A DNA stretch of 64,000 nt from assembly GCF_006539885.1 (NCBI RefSeq), contig NZ_BJNW01000019.1:1-64000 (forward strand), given 5' to 3'. Made by a program: the position numbers and the translations under genes. The notes under the pieces are model-generated. The model saw only the letters and a list, made by a program, of their open reading frames with translations. It was not told the origin of the DNA and searched no databases. Source of the DNA: Kocuria varians (GTDB lineage: Bacteria; Actinomycetota; Actinomycetes; Actinomycetales; Micrococcaceae). The first letter of the stretch is position 1, and each line of letters begins with the position of its first letter. This document shows positions 18,153 through 27,345 of the stretch, piece by piece.

Positions 18153-19976
18153 TTACCCCAGTCGCGGGGCGGCGGCGATGAGCTCCTTCGTGAACGGGTG
18201 CTGCGGGTGCGAAAGGACGTCCTCAGTAGCGCCGGACTCGACCACGAGACCGTCGAGCAGCACGATGAGGTCGTCCGAGGAGTGCCGCGCGACGCCCAGG
18301 TCGTGCGAGACGAGCACGATCCCGAGCCCGCGTTCCGCCTGCAGCTCGTCGAGCAGGTCCAGCACCTGGGCCTGGACGGAGGCGTCCAGGGCGGAGACGG
18401 GTTCGTCCGCCAGGAGCACCGCGGGTTCCACGGCCAGGGCGCGGGCGATCGCCACGCGCTGGCGCTGACCCCCGGACAGTGTCCTGGGGCGGGCTTCGGC
18501 CACCGCGGGGTCCAGGTGCACGGAGCGCAGCAGCTCCCGGATTCGCTCGGGGTCGCGACGACCCAGCGCATCCGTGAGCAGCCGCCCCACGTCCCACCGC
18601 GGTTCGAACGAGCCCAGGGGGTCCTGCACGATCATGGCGAGCTTGCGGCGTCGGGTGCGGCGGTGCCGTTCCGGCAGCGCGGACCACGCCTCGCCGTCCA
18701 GCAGCACCTCTCCGGACTCGACCGGCAGCAGCCCGGCCAGCGCGCGCAGCAGCGTGGACTTGCCCGATCCGGACTCGCCCACGAGACCGACGGTGCGGCC
18801 CGCCCTCAGCGTCAGGTCCGCCCCGCGCACGGCGGGCTCGGCGGCGCCCCGGTACCGCACGACGACGTCGCGGGCCTCCAGGAGCACCCGGCCGGCGTGG
18901 ACCGTCCCCGGGCCCGGGGACGTGACGTGCACAGGCGGCTCGCCCGGTGCGAGACCCTCGGAGGTTGGATCCCCGAGCCTCGGGGCGGTGCCCGGAACGG
19001 AGCCCTGCGCGGCACCCGGGGAGGAGCCCCCGCCGGAGTGCGGGGCCGCGAGGGGCGGTGTGCCCGGGGCTGCGGGGGAAGCATCCCGCTCGGTGCGGGA
19101 AGCGACGGCCTCGGTGCCACGCACGGCGACCGCCCCGCCACGGCTCGTGCGCACGGTACCGGAGGCGGCGGCGTCGGGGTGCAGTGCCTGTCCACGCGGA
19201 CGTTGCCAGGGCACCGAGGCCACCAACCGACGGCCCTCGGCCGAGGACGGGGAGGCCATGACCTCGCGGAACGGGCCGGACTCGACCGCGCGCCCGGCGT
19301 CGAGGATCAGCACGTCGTCCGCGACCCGGCGCGCCGCTCCGAGGTCGTGGGTGATGAACAGCAACGAGCCGCCGGCCTCCACCCGCGCTCGCAACAGGTC
19401 CAGCACCACGGCCTGGCGGGTGGTGTCCAGCGCGGTGGTGGGCTCGTCCGCGACCACCACGTCCGGGTCCGCGGCCAGCGCTGCGGCGATCAGGGCGCGC
19501 TGGCGCATGCCGCCGGAGAGCTCGTCGGGGCGTCGTCGGGCCGCCGCTGGATCCAGTCCCACGGACTCGAACAGCGCGGGGAGGTCCAGGTCCACGCCCG
19601 CGAGACGGGCTGCGTCGGCGACCTCCGCGCCCACGGTGCGCAGGGGGTCGAGCGAGCCCAGGGCGTCCTGCAGGACGGTGCCGACGGCGCGGCCGCGGAT
19701 CCGGCGCCACGCGCGGTCCGCGCGGCGTCCCCGCTCGGGGAGCCCGACGACGTCGTGCCCCGCGACCCGCAGCTCGTCCGCCGTCACGGTGCCGCCGGTC
19801 AGGCCGACGAGCGCCCGGGCGCTGACGGACTTGCCGGAGCCGGACTCGCCCACGAGGGCGACGGCTCGGCCGCGCGGCAGCACGAGGTCCAGCCCGCGCA
19901 CGACCTCCACGTCCCCGAAGCGCACGCGCAGGTTCCGGGCCACGACCACAGGGTCTTGGGGTGTGGGGTCAGCCAT
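18153..19976 (-). CDS. Peptide-type ABC transporter, fused double ATPase (DppD-DppF)
   Basis: 607 residues with two complete nucleotide-binding domains. Domain 1 (about 8-250) has GESGSGKSVSAR, signature LSGGMRQRALIAAAL and Walker B VVVADEPTTALD. Domain 2 (about 365-605) has GESGSGKSTLLR, LSGGQRQRVAIARAL and VLLADEPVSALD. A 110-residue Ala/Pro/Gly/Ser linker joins them. It energises import of peptides, nickel or similar ligands by the two permeases upstream. It overlaps the preceding permease gene by 8 bp and is last in a four-gene operon (binding protein, permease, permease, ATPase). Confidence 0.92.
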   Translation of the reverse strand: MADPTPQDPVVVARNLRVRFGDVEVVRGLDLVLPRGRAVALVGESGSGKSVSARALVGLTGGTVTADELRVAGHDVVGLPERGRRADRAWRRIRGRAVGTVLQDALGSLDPLRTVGAEVADAARLAGVDLDLPALFESVGLDPAAARRRPDELSGGMRQRALIAAALAADPDVVVADEPTTALDTTRQAVVLDLLRARVEAGGSLLFITHDLGAARRVADDVLILDAGRAVESGPFREVMASPSSAEGRRLVASVPWQRPRGQALHPDAAASGTVRTSRGGAVAVRGTEAVASRTERDASPAAPGTPPLAAPHSGGGSSPGAAQGSVPGTAPRLGDPTSEGLAPGEPPVHVTSPGPGTVHAGRVLLEARDVVVRYRGAAEPAVRGADLTLRAGRTVGLVGESGSGKSTLLRALAGLLPVESGEVLLDGEAWSALPERHRRTRRRKLAMIVQDPLGSFEPRWDVGRLLTDALGRRDPERIRELLRSVHLDPAVAEARPRTLSGGQRQRVAIARALAVEPAVLLADEPVSALDASVQAQVLDLLDELQAERGLGIVLVSHDLGVARHSSDDLIVLLDGLVVESGATEDVLSHPQHPFTKELIAAAPRLG

Positions 19977-20865
19977 CGGAAGCCCTCCGTCCGGCTAGAC
20001 GGGCGGACGTGCGGCGCCCGAGCAGCGTGGCGACCACGCCCACCGCCACGGTGGCCAGTCCCGGGAAGACCGTCATCCACCAGGCGTTCGTGATGTAGGT
20101 GCGGCCGGCGTTGAGCATCGCGCCCCACTCCGGCTCCGGGGGTGGCGCCCCGAGGCCCAGGTAGCCGAGCGCGGAGGCCCACACGATGGCCTGACCGATG
20201 CCGAGGGTTGCCACCGCCAGCAGCGGGCCGAGCGCCCCGGGAAGCACGTGCTGCACGACGATTCGAGCGGGCGAGTGGCCGAGCATTCGCGCGGCCTCCA
20301 CGTGGCCGGAGCGAGCGACGCGGCGCACCTCGGAGCGCAGCAGCCGCGCATAGCCGGGCGCGGAGGACAGCCCCACGGCGACGACGACGCCCGCCACCCC
20401 GGGGCCCCGCACAGCGATCACGAGCAGGGCGAGCAGCAGCGTGGGGAACGCGAGCATGGCGTCCACGAGCCGGGACCCGGCGGCGTCGACCCTCCGGCCA
20501 CCCAGACCCGTGACGAGTCCCAGGACGGCGCCGAGACCCACACCGAGCACGGTCGCGGTCACGCCGATGAACAGGGAGGGGCCCGCGCCGTGCACCACGC
20601 GCGTGAAGACGTCCCGGCCGGACTCGTCCGTGCCGAACGGGTGACCCCAGCCGGGGGAGCGGAAGGCCCGGGACGGGTCCACGGCGAGCGGGTCACCGGG
20701 GGCCACGAGGTCCGGGAACAGTCCCGCGAGCACGAGCAGCGCGGCGCAGAGCAGCAGCGTCCACCGGCCGAGGCGCGCGGCGGCGGTGGCGCGCCCGTGG
20801 GAGGCGGGGCGGCGGCGTCGTCGTGCCGTGTGTTCCGGGGCGTGGAGGGAGGGAGCGGCGCTCAC
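19969..20865 (-). CDS. ABC transporter permease (DppC/OppC family)
   Basis: 298 residues with six hydrophobic helices. HPFGTDESGRDVFTRVVHGA is the conserved DppC-family segment, and EAARMLGHSPARIVVQHVLPGAL is the EAA loop that docks the ATPase. An Arg-rich cytoplasmic N-terminus precedes the first helix. The GTG at 20865 overlaps the upstream permease stop as GTGA, which fixes the start and indicates coupling. It partners the DppB-type permease encoded just upstream. Confidence 0.92.
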   Translation of the reverse strand: MSAAPSLHAPEHTARRRRRPASHGRATAAARLGRWTLLLCAALLVLAGLFPDLVAPGDPLAVDPSRAFRSPGWGHPFGTDESGRDVFTRVVHGAGPSLFIGVTATVLGVGLGAVLGLVTGLGGRRVDAAGSRLVDAMLAFPTLLLALLVIAVRGPGVAGVVVAVGLSSAPGYARLLRSEVRRVARSGHVEAARMLGHSPARIVVQHVLPGALGPLLAVATLGIGQAIVWASALGYLGLGAPPPEPEWGAMLNAGRTYITNAWWMTVFPGLATVAVGVVATLLGRRTSARLAGRRASDG

Positions 20866-21812
20866 GCGGCACCCCTCCTGTCCACGGCGGTGCTCAGGGC
20901 GTCCGCGAGCATGGTGACCACCACGTAGCCGAGGGCAGCGAAGAGTGTCACGCCCAGCACGAGGGGCACGTCCCGCGAGGTCACCGCGGCGACCAGCGAG
21001 CGGCCGAGACCCGGGCGGGCGAAGACCGTCTCGATCACCACCGCCCCCGAGACCAGGTAGCCGAAGGACCACCCGGAGAGGTTGATGCCGGGGACCAGTC
21101 CGTGGCGCAGGGCGTGGCGCACGCGCAGACCCCACTGGCTCTCGCCGCGGGTGCGGGCGGCCAGGGCGAACGGGGAGGCCATGGCCTCGAGCATGCCCTC
21201 GCGCATGGTCTGGGAGAGGTACCCGGCCAGGGGTATCGCGAGTGAGAGGACGGGCAGCACAAGCCCCGCCGCCGAGCCGTTGGACACCGGCGGGAACCAG
21301 CCCAGGCGGGAGGAGAACACGATCACGAGCACAGACGCGAGCCAGAACCCCGGCAGCACCGAGGCCACGAGCTCCACGCCGGAGGCCACGCGCGCGGCGG
21401 CCCGGGACATGCCCGTCGCGATCATGGCCGTGACCAGCGCCAGCACCCACGCGGCGAGCAGGCCCAGCACCGCTAGGGTGAGGGTGGGGCCGATCAGCGG
21501 GCCCATCACCGCGGTGACGGGGGCGCGGTGCGAGTAGCTCGTGCCCAGGTCACCGGTCAGCACCCGCCCCAGGTACGCGACGTACTGGACGGGCAGCGGA
21601 CGGTCCAGGCCGTACTGCTCGCGCGCGGCCTCCAGGGCCTCGACGCTAGCCTGTGATCCCGGTCCACCCAGCGCCGCCTCCGCGGGGTCGCCCGGCAGTA
21701 GCTGCAGCACGGCGAAGGCGACCGTGGCCACGAGCCACAGCGCCACCAGCGCGCCACCCAGGCGGACCAGGGCGGCGCGCCAGAGGGGACGACGGCGGGT
21801 CACCGCGGCCAC
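20862..21812 (-). CDS. ABC transporter permease (DppB/OppB family)
   Basis: 316 residues, six helices. Typical DppB features are LQLLPGDPAEAALG near residue 37, YGLDRPLPVQYVAYLGRVLTGDLG, and the C-terminal GAVVIETVFARPGLGRSLV. The start is a GTG at 21812. It lies 42 bp after the binding-protein gene and overlaps the next permease. Together they form the channel of a family-5 peptide, nickel or opine importer; the ligand cannot be read from the sequence. Confidence 0.92.
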   Translation of the reverse strand: MAAVTRRRPLWRAALVRLGGALVALWLVATVAFAVLQLLPGDPAEAALGGPGSQASVEALEAAREQYGLDRPLPVQYVAYLGRVLTGDLGTSYSHRAPVTAVMGPLIGPTLTLAVLGLLAAWVLALVTAMIATGMSRAAARVASGVELVASVLPGFWLASVLVIVFSSRLGWFPPVSNGSAAGLVLPVLSLAIPLAGYLSQTMREGMLEAMASPFALAARTRGESQWGLRVRHALRHGLVPGINLSGWSFGYLVSGAVVIETVFARPGLGRSLVAAVTSRDVPLVLGVTLFAALGYVVVTMLADALSTAVDRRGAA

Positions 21813-21854
21813 TTCAGCGCACCGGCTTCTGCGCGGGCGTTGCCGGTCGCGGCA

Positions 21855-23501
21855 TCACCGGGCCGGCAGCGGTCCCACGTCCAGGAACGTGGGGGTGTTG
21901 ACGGTCGGCAGGGCGCGCAGACCCTTGACACCCGTGGAGTGCAGGAAGTGGTTCTGCTGGTCGTAGAGCGGCAGGATCACCTGGGCGTCCGCGATGATCT
22001 GCTGCGCCTGCTCGTAGAGCTTGCTCCGCTCGTCCGCGTTCGTGGAGGCCTGGGTCTTGTCGAGGACGTCGTCGAGCTTCTTGTCGTCGATCTGCGCGTG
22101 GTTGGCGAAGTAGCCGGACGGCGCGGGCTTGATGGAGTCCGAATGGTAGAGGATCCGCAGCACGTCCGGGCCCACCTTGGTGTAGGGGGCGTCCACGAGC
22201 TCGTACTCGTCCTTGCCGAGCGCGGCGTACCAGGACTGCAGGTCCACGGGTTCGAGCTTCACGTCGAAGCCGGCCTCCTTGGCGCCGGCCTGGATCTGCT
22301 CGAAGAGCGACTGCTCCGCCGGGATGGACTGGTTGGTGCTCACGGGGAAGCGCGCGGTGAGCTTCTTGCCGTCCTTCTGCCGGATGCCGTCCGAGCCCTT
22401 GGTCCAGCCGGCCTCGTCCAGCAGGCGGTTCGCCTCCGCGAGGTCGTGCGGGTAGGAGTTCGGCATCTCGCGCCCCAGGGGTTCCGTGGAGCCCAGGGCG
22501 GAGGTCGAGCGCTGGGCGGTGCCCATGAACAGGGAGCTGATGCCGTCGTCCACGTTCGCGGCGCGGATGAACGCCTCGCGCACCTTCTTGTCGTTGAACG
22601 GGGCGTGGCCCGAGTTCAGCTCGATCCGGTTGGAGGAGCCGGGGCGCGGTGCATTGAGGTCCTCCAGTCCGGAGTCCTTCCCGGCGGCCACGATGTTATT
22701 GGGCTGGGCGTTGTCGATCACGTCCACCTCACCGGAGGACAGCGCGTTGTAGCGGGTGGTGGCGTCCGGGATGAAGCGCCACACGATCTCCTGCAGCTTG
22801 GCGGGGCCGTCCTGGTTCGCGGCGTCCGCGGGGGCGGAGGAGTAGTTCTCGTTGCGCTTGAGCACCACGCGGTCCTGCTTGGTCCAGGAGTCGACGACGA
22901 ACGGGCCGGTCCCCACGGGCGAGGCACAGTTCTCCGCCTGGGTGCGCTTCAGCGCGGTGGGGGACTCGATCGCGTTCCACGGCTGCGCGAAGGACTCCAG
23001 CAGGGCGGAGTCCGGCTGCTTCAGGTGCACCACGGCCACGTGGTCGTCCGCGCCGCGGGTGACGTCCTTGATCTGCTGGAACGCCAGGTAGCCGGTGGAG
23101 GAGGCGGTGTCCGGGTTGAGCAGGTGGTCCACGTTGGCCTTGACGGCCTCCCACGTGAGCGGGGTCCCGTCCGTGAACTTCACACCGTCCTTGAGGTGGA
23201 ACTCCCACGTGGAGCCGTCCTCGGAGACGTTCCAGGACTTGGCCAGCCAAGGGACGATCTTGCCGTCCTTGTCCCGGCTCACGAGCGACTCCGCGAAGTT
23301 GGTGCCGAGCAGCGCCTGGGGGTAGTTGCCGCCCACGTGGGGGTCCAGGCACTCCGGTTCGGCATCGCCGGTCGCGTAGTTCAGGGTGGTCCGCGTGTTC
23401 TCCGTGCCCGAGCCCTGACCGCCGGAGCAGCCGCTCAGCGAGAGCGCCGCCACCACCAGGGTGACGGGCAGGGCCAGCAGACGGGAGTGCCGGGTGCGCA
23501 T
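21855..23501 (-). CDS. Family-5 solute-binding lipoprotein of peptide-type ABC importer
   Basis: 548 residues. A lipoprotein signal (LVVAALSLSGC, Cys about residue 25) is followed by a DppA/OppA-type fold: LDPHVGGNYPQALLGTNFAE, SWNVSEDGSTWEFHLKDGVK and KANVDHLLNPDTAS. It is anchored outside the membrane and delivers substrate to the permeases encoded downstream. The ATG at 23501 follows an AAGAGAAG box. It is the first gene of the four-gene operon, so the promoter should lie in 23502-23623. Confidence 0.92.
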   Translation of the reverse strand: MRTRHSRLLALPVTLVVAALSLSGCSGGQGSGTENTRTTLNYATGDAEPECLDPHVGGNYPQALLGTNFAESLVSRDKDGKIVPWLAKSWNVSEDGSTWEFHLKDGVKFTDGTPLTWEAVKANVDHLLNPDTASSTGYLAFQQIKDVTRGADDHVAVVHLKQPDSALLESFAQPWNAIESPTALKRTQAENCASPVGTGPFVVDSWTKQDRVVLKRNENYSSAPADAANQDGPAKLQEIVWRFIPDATTRYNALSSGEVDVIDNAQPNNIVAAGKDSGLEDLNAPRPGSSNRIELNSGHAPFNDKKVREAFIRAANVDDGISSLFMGTAQRSTSALGSTEPLGREMPNSYPHDLAEANRLLDEAGWTKGSDGIRQKDGKKLTARFPVSTNQSIPAEQSLFEQIQAGAKEAGFDVKLEPVDLQSWYAALGKDEYELVDAPYTKVGPDVLRILYHSDSIKPAPSGYFANHAQIDDKKLDDVLDKTQASTNADERSKLYEQAQQIIADAQVILPLYDQQNHFLHSTGVKGLRALPTVNTPTFLDVGPLPAR

Positions 23502-23623
23502 GCTTCTCTTTTCCGTTGTCTCGGGAGGGTGCACGACACCGCGTGCCGAACCATTGTCCCGCCCGCCTCTGACACGCTCAAGGATTCCGGGTGTGTCCTT
23601 CGTCCGGCGACGACGCCGCGGGG

Positions 23624-24286
23624 TCAGAGATCGAGTTCGGAGAACCCGGTGCCCGCCATCCACAGACCAGCGAGCGATGCGACCCACAGCAGCGTGATCT
23701 TGGTCTGGCGCTCGAGCGTGGGAACGAGACGTTCGAGTCGGGGCCAAAGTCTCTCACCCAGCATTGCCGCAGCTGCGATCAGCACCAGTGCCGGCAGGAT
23801 CATGACCAGGCAGTACCCGGCCAGCAGTGCGAGCCGCACGGGCCACCCGACGGGCATGGCGGTGATGATCCCGTTGGCGGCGAGGTAGGGGACCATGGTT
23901 GCCGCTTCCGTCAGGGCGGCGCCCGCACCGAGCGCGATCATGGTGCCGGGGCTCAGCCGTGTGGGTGCCTTGCGGCTCTCCTCCCGCTTGACGGGATCGG
24001 GCGCGAGGAGCCCGTAGCCGAACAGGGCCAGTCCCGCGACGAGCTTGAACCACTGGGCGGGCCGGCTCGACCAGACCTGCGAGGCCGTGTCGGAGAGCAT
24101 GTCGAAGCCCAGGGCGATTCCCACGCCCAGCCCGTAGTAGATGACCACCACGGTGGCGAAGTAGATCGACAGGGGTCCGACGTCCACCCTGCGCCGCGCG
24201 ATGACCAGCACGAGCGGGATGACGAGCGTTCCCAGACTCGTGCTGTCCAGGAGCGCGAGTCCGGCCAGTGCGAGAAGGTCGCCCAT
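23624..24286 (-). CDS. GAP-family (sulfolipid-addressing-protein-like) membrane protein
   Basis: 220 residues with six hydrophobic helices. LALLDSTSLGTLVIPLVLVI at the N-terminus, ALGAGAALTEAATMVPYLAA in the middle and ALLAGYCLVMILPALVLIA later match the GAP / SfLAP family found in mycobacteria and relatives, where members move glycopeptidolipids or sulfolipids. GAGGTG precedes the ATG at 24286. It is divergent from a TetR regulator across a shared operator, so it is probably de-repressed by a ligand it helps export. Confidence 0.8.
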   Translation of the reverse strand: MGDLLALAGLALLDSTSLGTLVIPLVLVIARRRVDVGPLSIYFATVVVIYYGLGVGIALGFDMLSDTASQVWSSRPAQWFKLVAGLALFGYGLLAPDPVKREESRKAPTRLSPGTMIALGAGAALTEAATMVPYLAANGIITAMPVGWPVRLALLAGYCLVMILPALVLIAAAAMLGERLWPRLERLVPTLERQTKITLLWVASLAGLWMAGTGFSELDL

Positions 24287-24298
24287 GTGCACCTCATG

Positions 24299-24345
24299 TC
24301 TCGTACGAATGTATGAACTGCCATGGACTATACACTCGTACGAGA
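24299..24345. promoter_or_regulatory. TetR operator pair in the divergent promoter
   Basis: TCTCGTACGAATGTA (24299-24313) and TACACTCGTACGAGA (24331-24345) are inverted copies with one mismatch in 15, and each contains the palindromic core TCGTACGA. They sit between the GAP-family gene and the TetR gene and cover both start regions. This fits two TetR dimers repressing both promoters. The symmetry is seen directly; binding is inferred. Confidence 0.8.
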
Positions 24346-24357
24346 GGGGAGGGGCAC

Positions 24358-24957
24358 ATGAAGGACGAACGGACGGTTCCCGCGAGGACCGCCACACAGG
24401 TGAAGATCGCCGACGCCGCGATCCGGGTGATCGCCCAGCGCGGATTCGACGTGGTCAGCGTCCGCAGCGTCGCCCAGCAGTCGGGACTCTCGGCCGGCAC
24501 GGTGCAGTACCACTACAGGACGCGTCAGGACCTGCTGCTCGCGGCCCTCGAACGGTCCGTAGCACGGCAGGCAGAACGCATCAGGACGGTCGGGCGGGTG
24601 GAGAGCTACCGGGAGTCCATGGCACTCACGCTCCGTGAGCTGCTTCCCCTGGACGGGGTCCGGTACGAGGACGCCGCGGTCTGGGTGAGCTACGGCGCGG
24701 CGGCGGCCACGCGCGACTGGCTCGCGGGCCCGTACTGGTCAGGCATGCGGCTGTTCCACGACGGCGTGCGCGAGACGCTGGAGCGGGCACGCGCGGACGG
24801 CAGACTGCGCGAGGGCCTCACCCCGGAGACCGCGGCTCCCCTGGTCACAGCGCTGGTGAACGGTTTGACGCTTGACCACCTCAACGCCCCGGCGCGCGTG
24901 CGCGTCGAGGTCGAGGCCGCTCTGGACCGCGGGCTGCGGCTGATCCTGAGGGACTGA
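24358..24957 (+). CDS. TetR-family transcriptional regulator
   Basis: 199 residues. The N-terminal HTH is at about 12-55 (IADAAIRVIAQRGFDVVSVR, then SGLSAGTVQYHYRTRQDLLL), followed by an all-helical ligand domain. The HTH resembles TetR proteins with a TetR_C_6-like C-terminus. GGGGAGGGG lies just before the ATG at 24358, which fixes the start. It is divergent from the GAP-family gene and probably represses both genes through the operator pair. Confidence 0.92.
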   Translation: MKDERTVPARTATQVKIADAAIRVIAQRGFDVVSVRSVAQQSGLSAGTVQYHYRTRQDLLLAALERSVARQAERIRTVGRVESYRESMALTLRELLPLDGVRYEDAAVWVSYGAAAATRDWLAGPYWSGMRLFHDGVRETLERARADGRLREGLTPETAAPLVTALVNGLTLDHLNAPARVRVEVEAALDRGLRLILRD

Positions 24958-25035
24958 ACCTCTGTGCCGCCCCGGCGCGCGGTGCGGCAGTGAGCGCCAG
25001 GAGAACGACGACGCCGCTGCGTTCCGCGGGCGGGG

Positions 25036-26406
25036 TCAGTCCCGCTCGTCGGACTGCTGGGCGCTGTGCGCGCCGGATTTCTCGGAACCCTCGCGGTGCT
25101 CGCGCTGCAGGTCCGAGAGCCGCTCGCCCAGCCGCGACTGCTCCTCCTCGGAGATCTCGATCCCGCGGGTCAGCTGCGCCTCCCGGGCGAGGTCCGGGGC
25201 CACGAAGTCCCCGAGCTGGCGGGCCCGCAGGTTGGACTCGTCCACGGCCTGGATGAGGGTGTTCGCGTGTCGGGGCGTCCAGCGGCGCTGGGGGTCCAGC
25301 CGGTAGAGCAGGAGCGCACGGATCCTGTCGCGGCGCAGTCCCTCCTCGCTGATGTCCGTGCGGGCGCTCATCAGCCAGGTGCCCAGCAGGATCGCCACGA
25401 ACAGCACACCCAGCCAGCCGATCACCGGGAACACGTTGTTGACCAGGGACGTGAAGGGCAGGAAGCTCAGTCCGAAACCGACCAGGGTCACCACCGCGAA
25501 GATCAGACGACCGGCCGCGGGCCGCGGTGCGGCGAGGCGCCTGCCTAGGGAGTAGAACACGCCCAGCGCGGTGCTGAAGATCATGAGGTAGGTGCCCACG
25601 GACGCGATCACGCCCAGCACCGGGTTGATCTTGTCGATCAGCGCGAGGGTGGGCAGGTCGGCGTCGTACACGTCCTCGATCCGCAGCAGCAGGGCCACGA
25701 CCATGAGCAGCAGCAGGCCGCTGAAGATCAGCCCGCCCAGGAACCCGCCCCAGCCGGCGGCGCGGGGGCTCCAGTTGGAGCCGCCGATGATGATCGCCAT
25801 CGCGATCCCGCTGAACATGGACAGCCCCGTGTAGTTCACGGTGGCCAGGAACCAGTTGGGCAGGGCAGGGGTGCCGTGCTGCAGCGCGAACTGGTGGACG
25901 CCCTCGAGCGTGCCGTCGAACGTGAGCACCGCGTAGACCACGGCGGCGAGCAGCAGCGCGATCATCAGCGGGGTGATGCCGCCGATCAGGTTGCTCACCC
26001 TGTCCGTGTTGAGCATGCCCGCCCCGAGCACGAGCACCACCATGAGGGCGGAGCCCACCCACAGCGGCAGGCCGAACTGCTGGTGGAGGTTGGATCCCGC
26101 TCCGGCGAGCATCACGAACCCCACGCAGAACTGGGCCACGGACAGCCCGTAGTCCATGAACTTGGCCACGAGCATCGAGGTGATCGAGTGGAACACCTTG
26201 CCGTGGGACTGGGCCCGGAAGTAGCTGCCGTACTGCAGGATCGCCATGGCAGTGATCGGCATCACGAGCAGGTTCACGAGCGCCCCGGCCACACCCCACC
26301 AGCCGTAGGACACGTAGTACTGGAGCATCTCCTGCCCGGAGGCGAATCCTGCGCCCACGGTCACCCCGAAATACGCCAGTCCGATCATGATGATCCGCTT
26401 GACCAC
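25036..26406 (-). CDS. YkvI-like membrane transporter
   Basis: 456 residues; about ten helices in the first 350 residues and a charged, probably cytoplasmic tail of about 100 residues. YFGVTVGAGFASGQEMLQYY at residue 10 and GVFYSLGRRLAAPRP later match the YkvI family, distant relatives of the amino-acid/sodium symporter (LeuT-like) superfamily. The substrate is unknown. The GTG at 26406 has GAGG 6 bases upstream; longer frames reach back into the next gene. The Arg/Glu-rich tail, ending near EKSGAHSAQQSDERD, looks disordered. Confidence 0.82.
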   Translation of the reverse strand: MVKRIIMIGLAYFGVTVGAGFASGQEMLQYYVSYGWWGVAGALVNLLVMPITAMAILQYGSYFRAQSHGKVFHSITSMLVAKFMDYGLSVAQFCVGFVMLAGAGSNLHQQFGLPLWVGSALMVVLVLGAGMLNTDRVSNLIGGITPLMIALLLAAVVYAVLTFDGTLEGVHQFALQHGTPALPNWFLATVNYTGLSMFSGIAMAIIIGGSNWSPRAAGWGGFLGGLIFSGLLLLMVVALLLRIEDVYDADLPTLALIDKINPVLGVIASVGTYLMIFSTALGVFYSLGRRLAAPRPAAGRLIFAVVTLVGFGLSFLPFTSLVNNVFPVIGWLGVLFVAILLGTWLMSARTDISEEGLRRDRIRALLLYRLDPQRRWTPRHANTLIQAVDESNLRARQLGDFVAPDLAREAQLTRGIEISEEEQSRLGERLSDLQREHREGSEKSGAHSAQQSDERD

Positions 26407-26567
26407 GTGTGCCTCGTCCTCTCGTGCGTCGTCACCCCGCAGGGCCGGTACCGCTGTCGAGAGTTTCACACCGCGGCACGAACCTCCACGCGACAGGCGG
26501 TGGGCGCCGCCGGACAGGGGCGACGCCGCCGTGTCCGCCGGTGTTCCCGGACGTGGCCGTTGGTCGT

Positions 26568-27203
26568 TCAGGCCAGCGGATCCCCCGAACCGCGGTGCAG
26601 CGCCACTCGTACGAGCGCGGAGGCGAGCACCGGGAGCCGGGCGGGCGGCACGAGATCGGCCAGCCGGGCGGCCTCGTCCGGGAGACCGACCTTCCGCGCC
26701 CCGGCCAGCGCCTTGGCGTCGAAGAACGGGGCGAGCGCGGTCCACACACCCTGCGCCTCGCGGGCGAAGATCGCAGCACCCGTGGGGCCGATCCCCGGAA
26801 ACTCCTGCAGCAGCCGGAGGATCTCGCGGGGTGACGCGCTCGCATCGCGCAGGCGCCGCAGGTCGCCGTCGTAGCGCTCCAGCAGCAGGTCCGCGCCGTC
26901 GGCGAGCATCGTGGCCGTGCGCTCGTCGTAGCGGCGGTAGCCACCGCGGCCCAGGGCGGCGATGCGCGCACGCCGCGGTGCCGCCCGCATGGCTGACGGC
27001 GTGCGGAACCCGGCGGCGAAGAGTTCCCTCGCGGTGGCGACGGCCGCCGGCGCCCCGATCCGCGCGGAGAGCAGGTTCGCGAGAACCAGCAGCTGGTAGA
27101 GGGGAGCGGGGGTGTTCGCCAGCTCGATCCCGGCCTCCTGCGCGTAGGTCCGGTCGAAGCGCTCCAGCAGCAGCGCCACCGTCTCCTCGTGCGAACGGCT
27201 CAT
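26568..27203 (-). CDS. HhH-GPD family DNA glycosylase/endonuclease III-like protein
   Basis: 211 residues. LLVLANLLSARIGAPAAVAT near residue 39 and LLQEFPGIGPTGAAIFAREA around residue 134 (helix-hairpin-helix, GIGPTGA) place it in the base-excision HhH-GPD superfamily. The four-Cys iron-sulfur loop of classic endonuclease III is absent and the catalytic Lys is not obvious, so its lesion specificity is uncertain. It is monocistronic on the minus strand; 160 bp without features separate it from the YkvI-like gene. Confidence 0.78.
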   Translation of the reverse strand: MSRSHEETVALLLERFDRTYAQEAGIELANTPAPLYQLLVLANLLSARIGAPAAVATARELFAAGFRTPSAMRAAPRRARIAALGRGGYRRYDERTATMLADGADLLLERYDGDLRRLRDASASPREILRLLQEFPGIGPTGAAIFAREAQGVWTALAPFFDAKALAGARKVGLPDEAARLADLVPPARLPVLASALVRVALHRGSGDPLA

Positions 27204-27345
27204 GGGAATGCCTCCGTGTCCTGCCCGGCGCAGCGGGTCTTTCGGGTCCTTGCCCCATGGTAATTAGACTGATGATGTGTGCGGCCCGGTGGATCCCGCC
27301 GGGGAGCGGCGCACGACCACGGTCTCAACGACAAGGAGCGTCACG

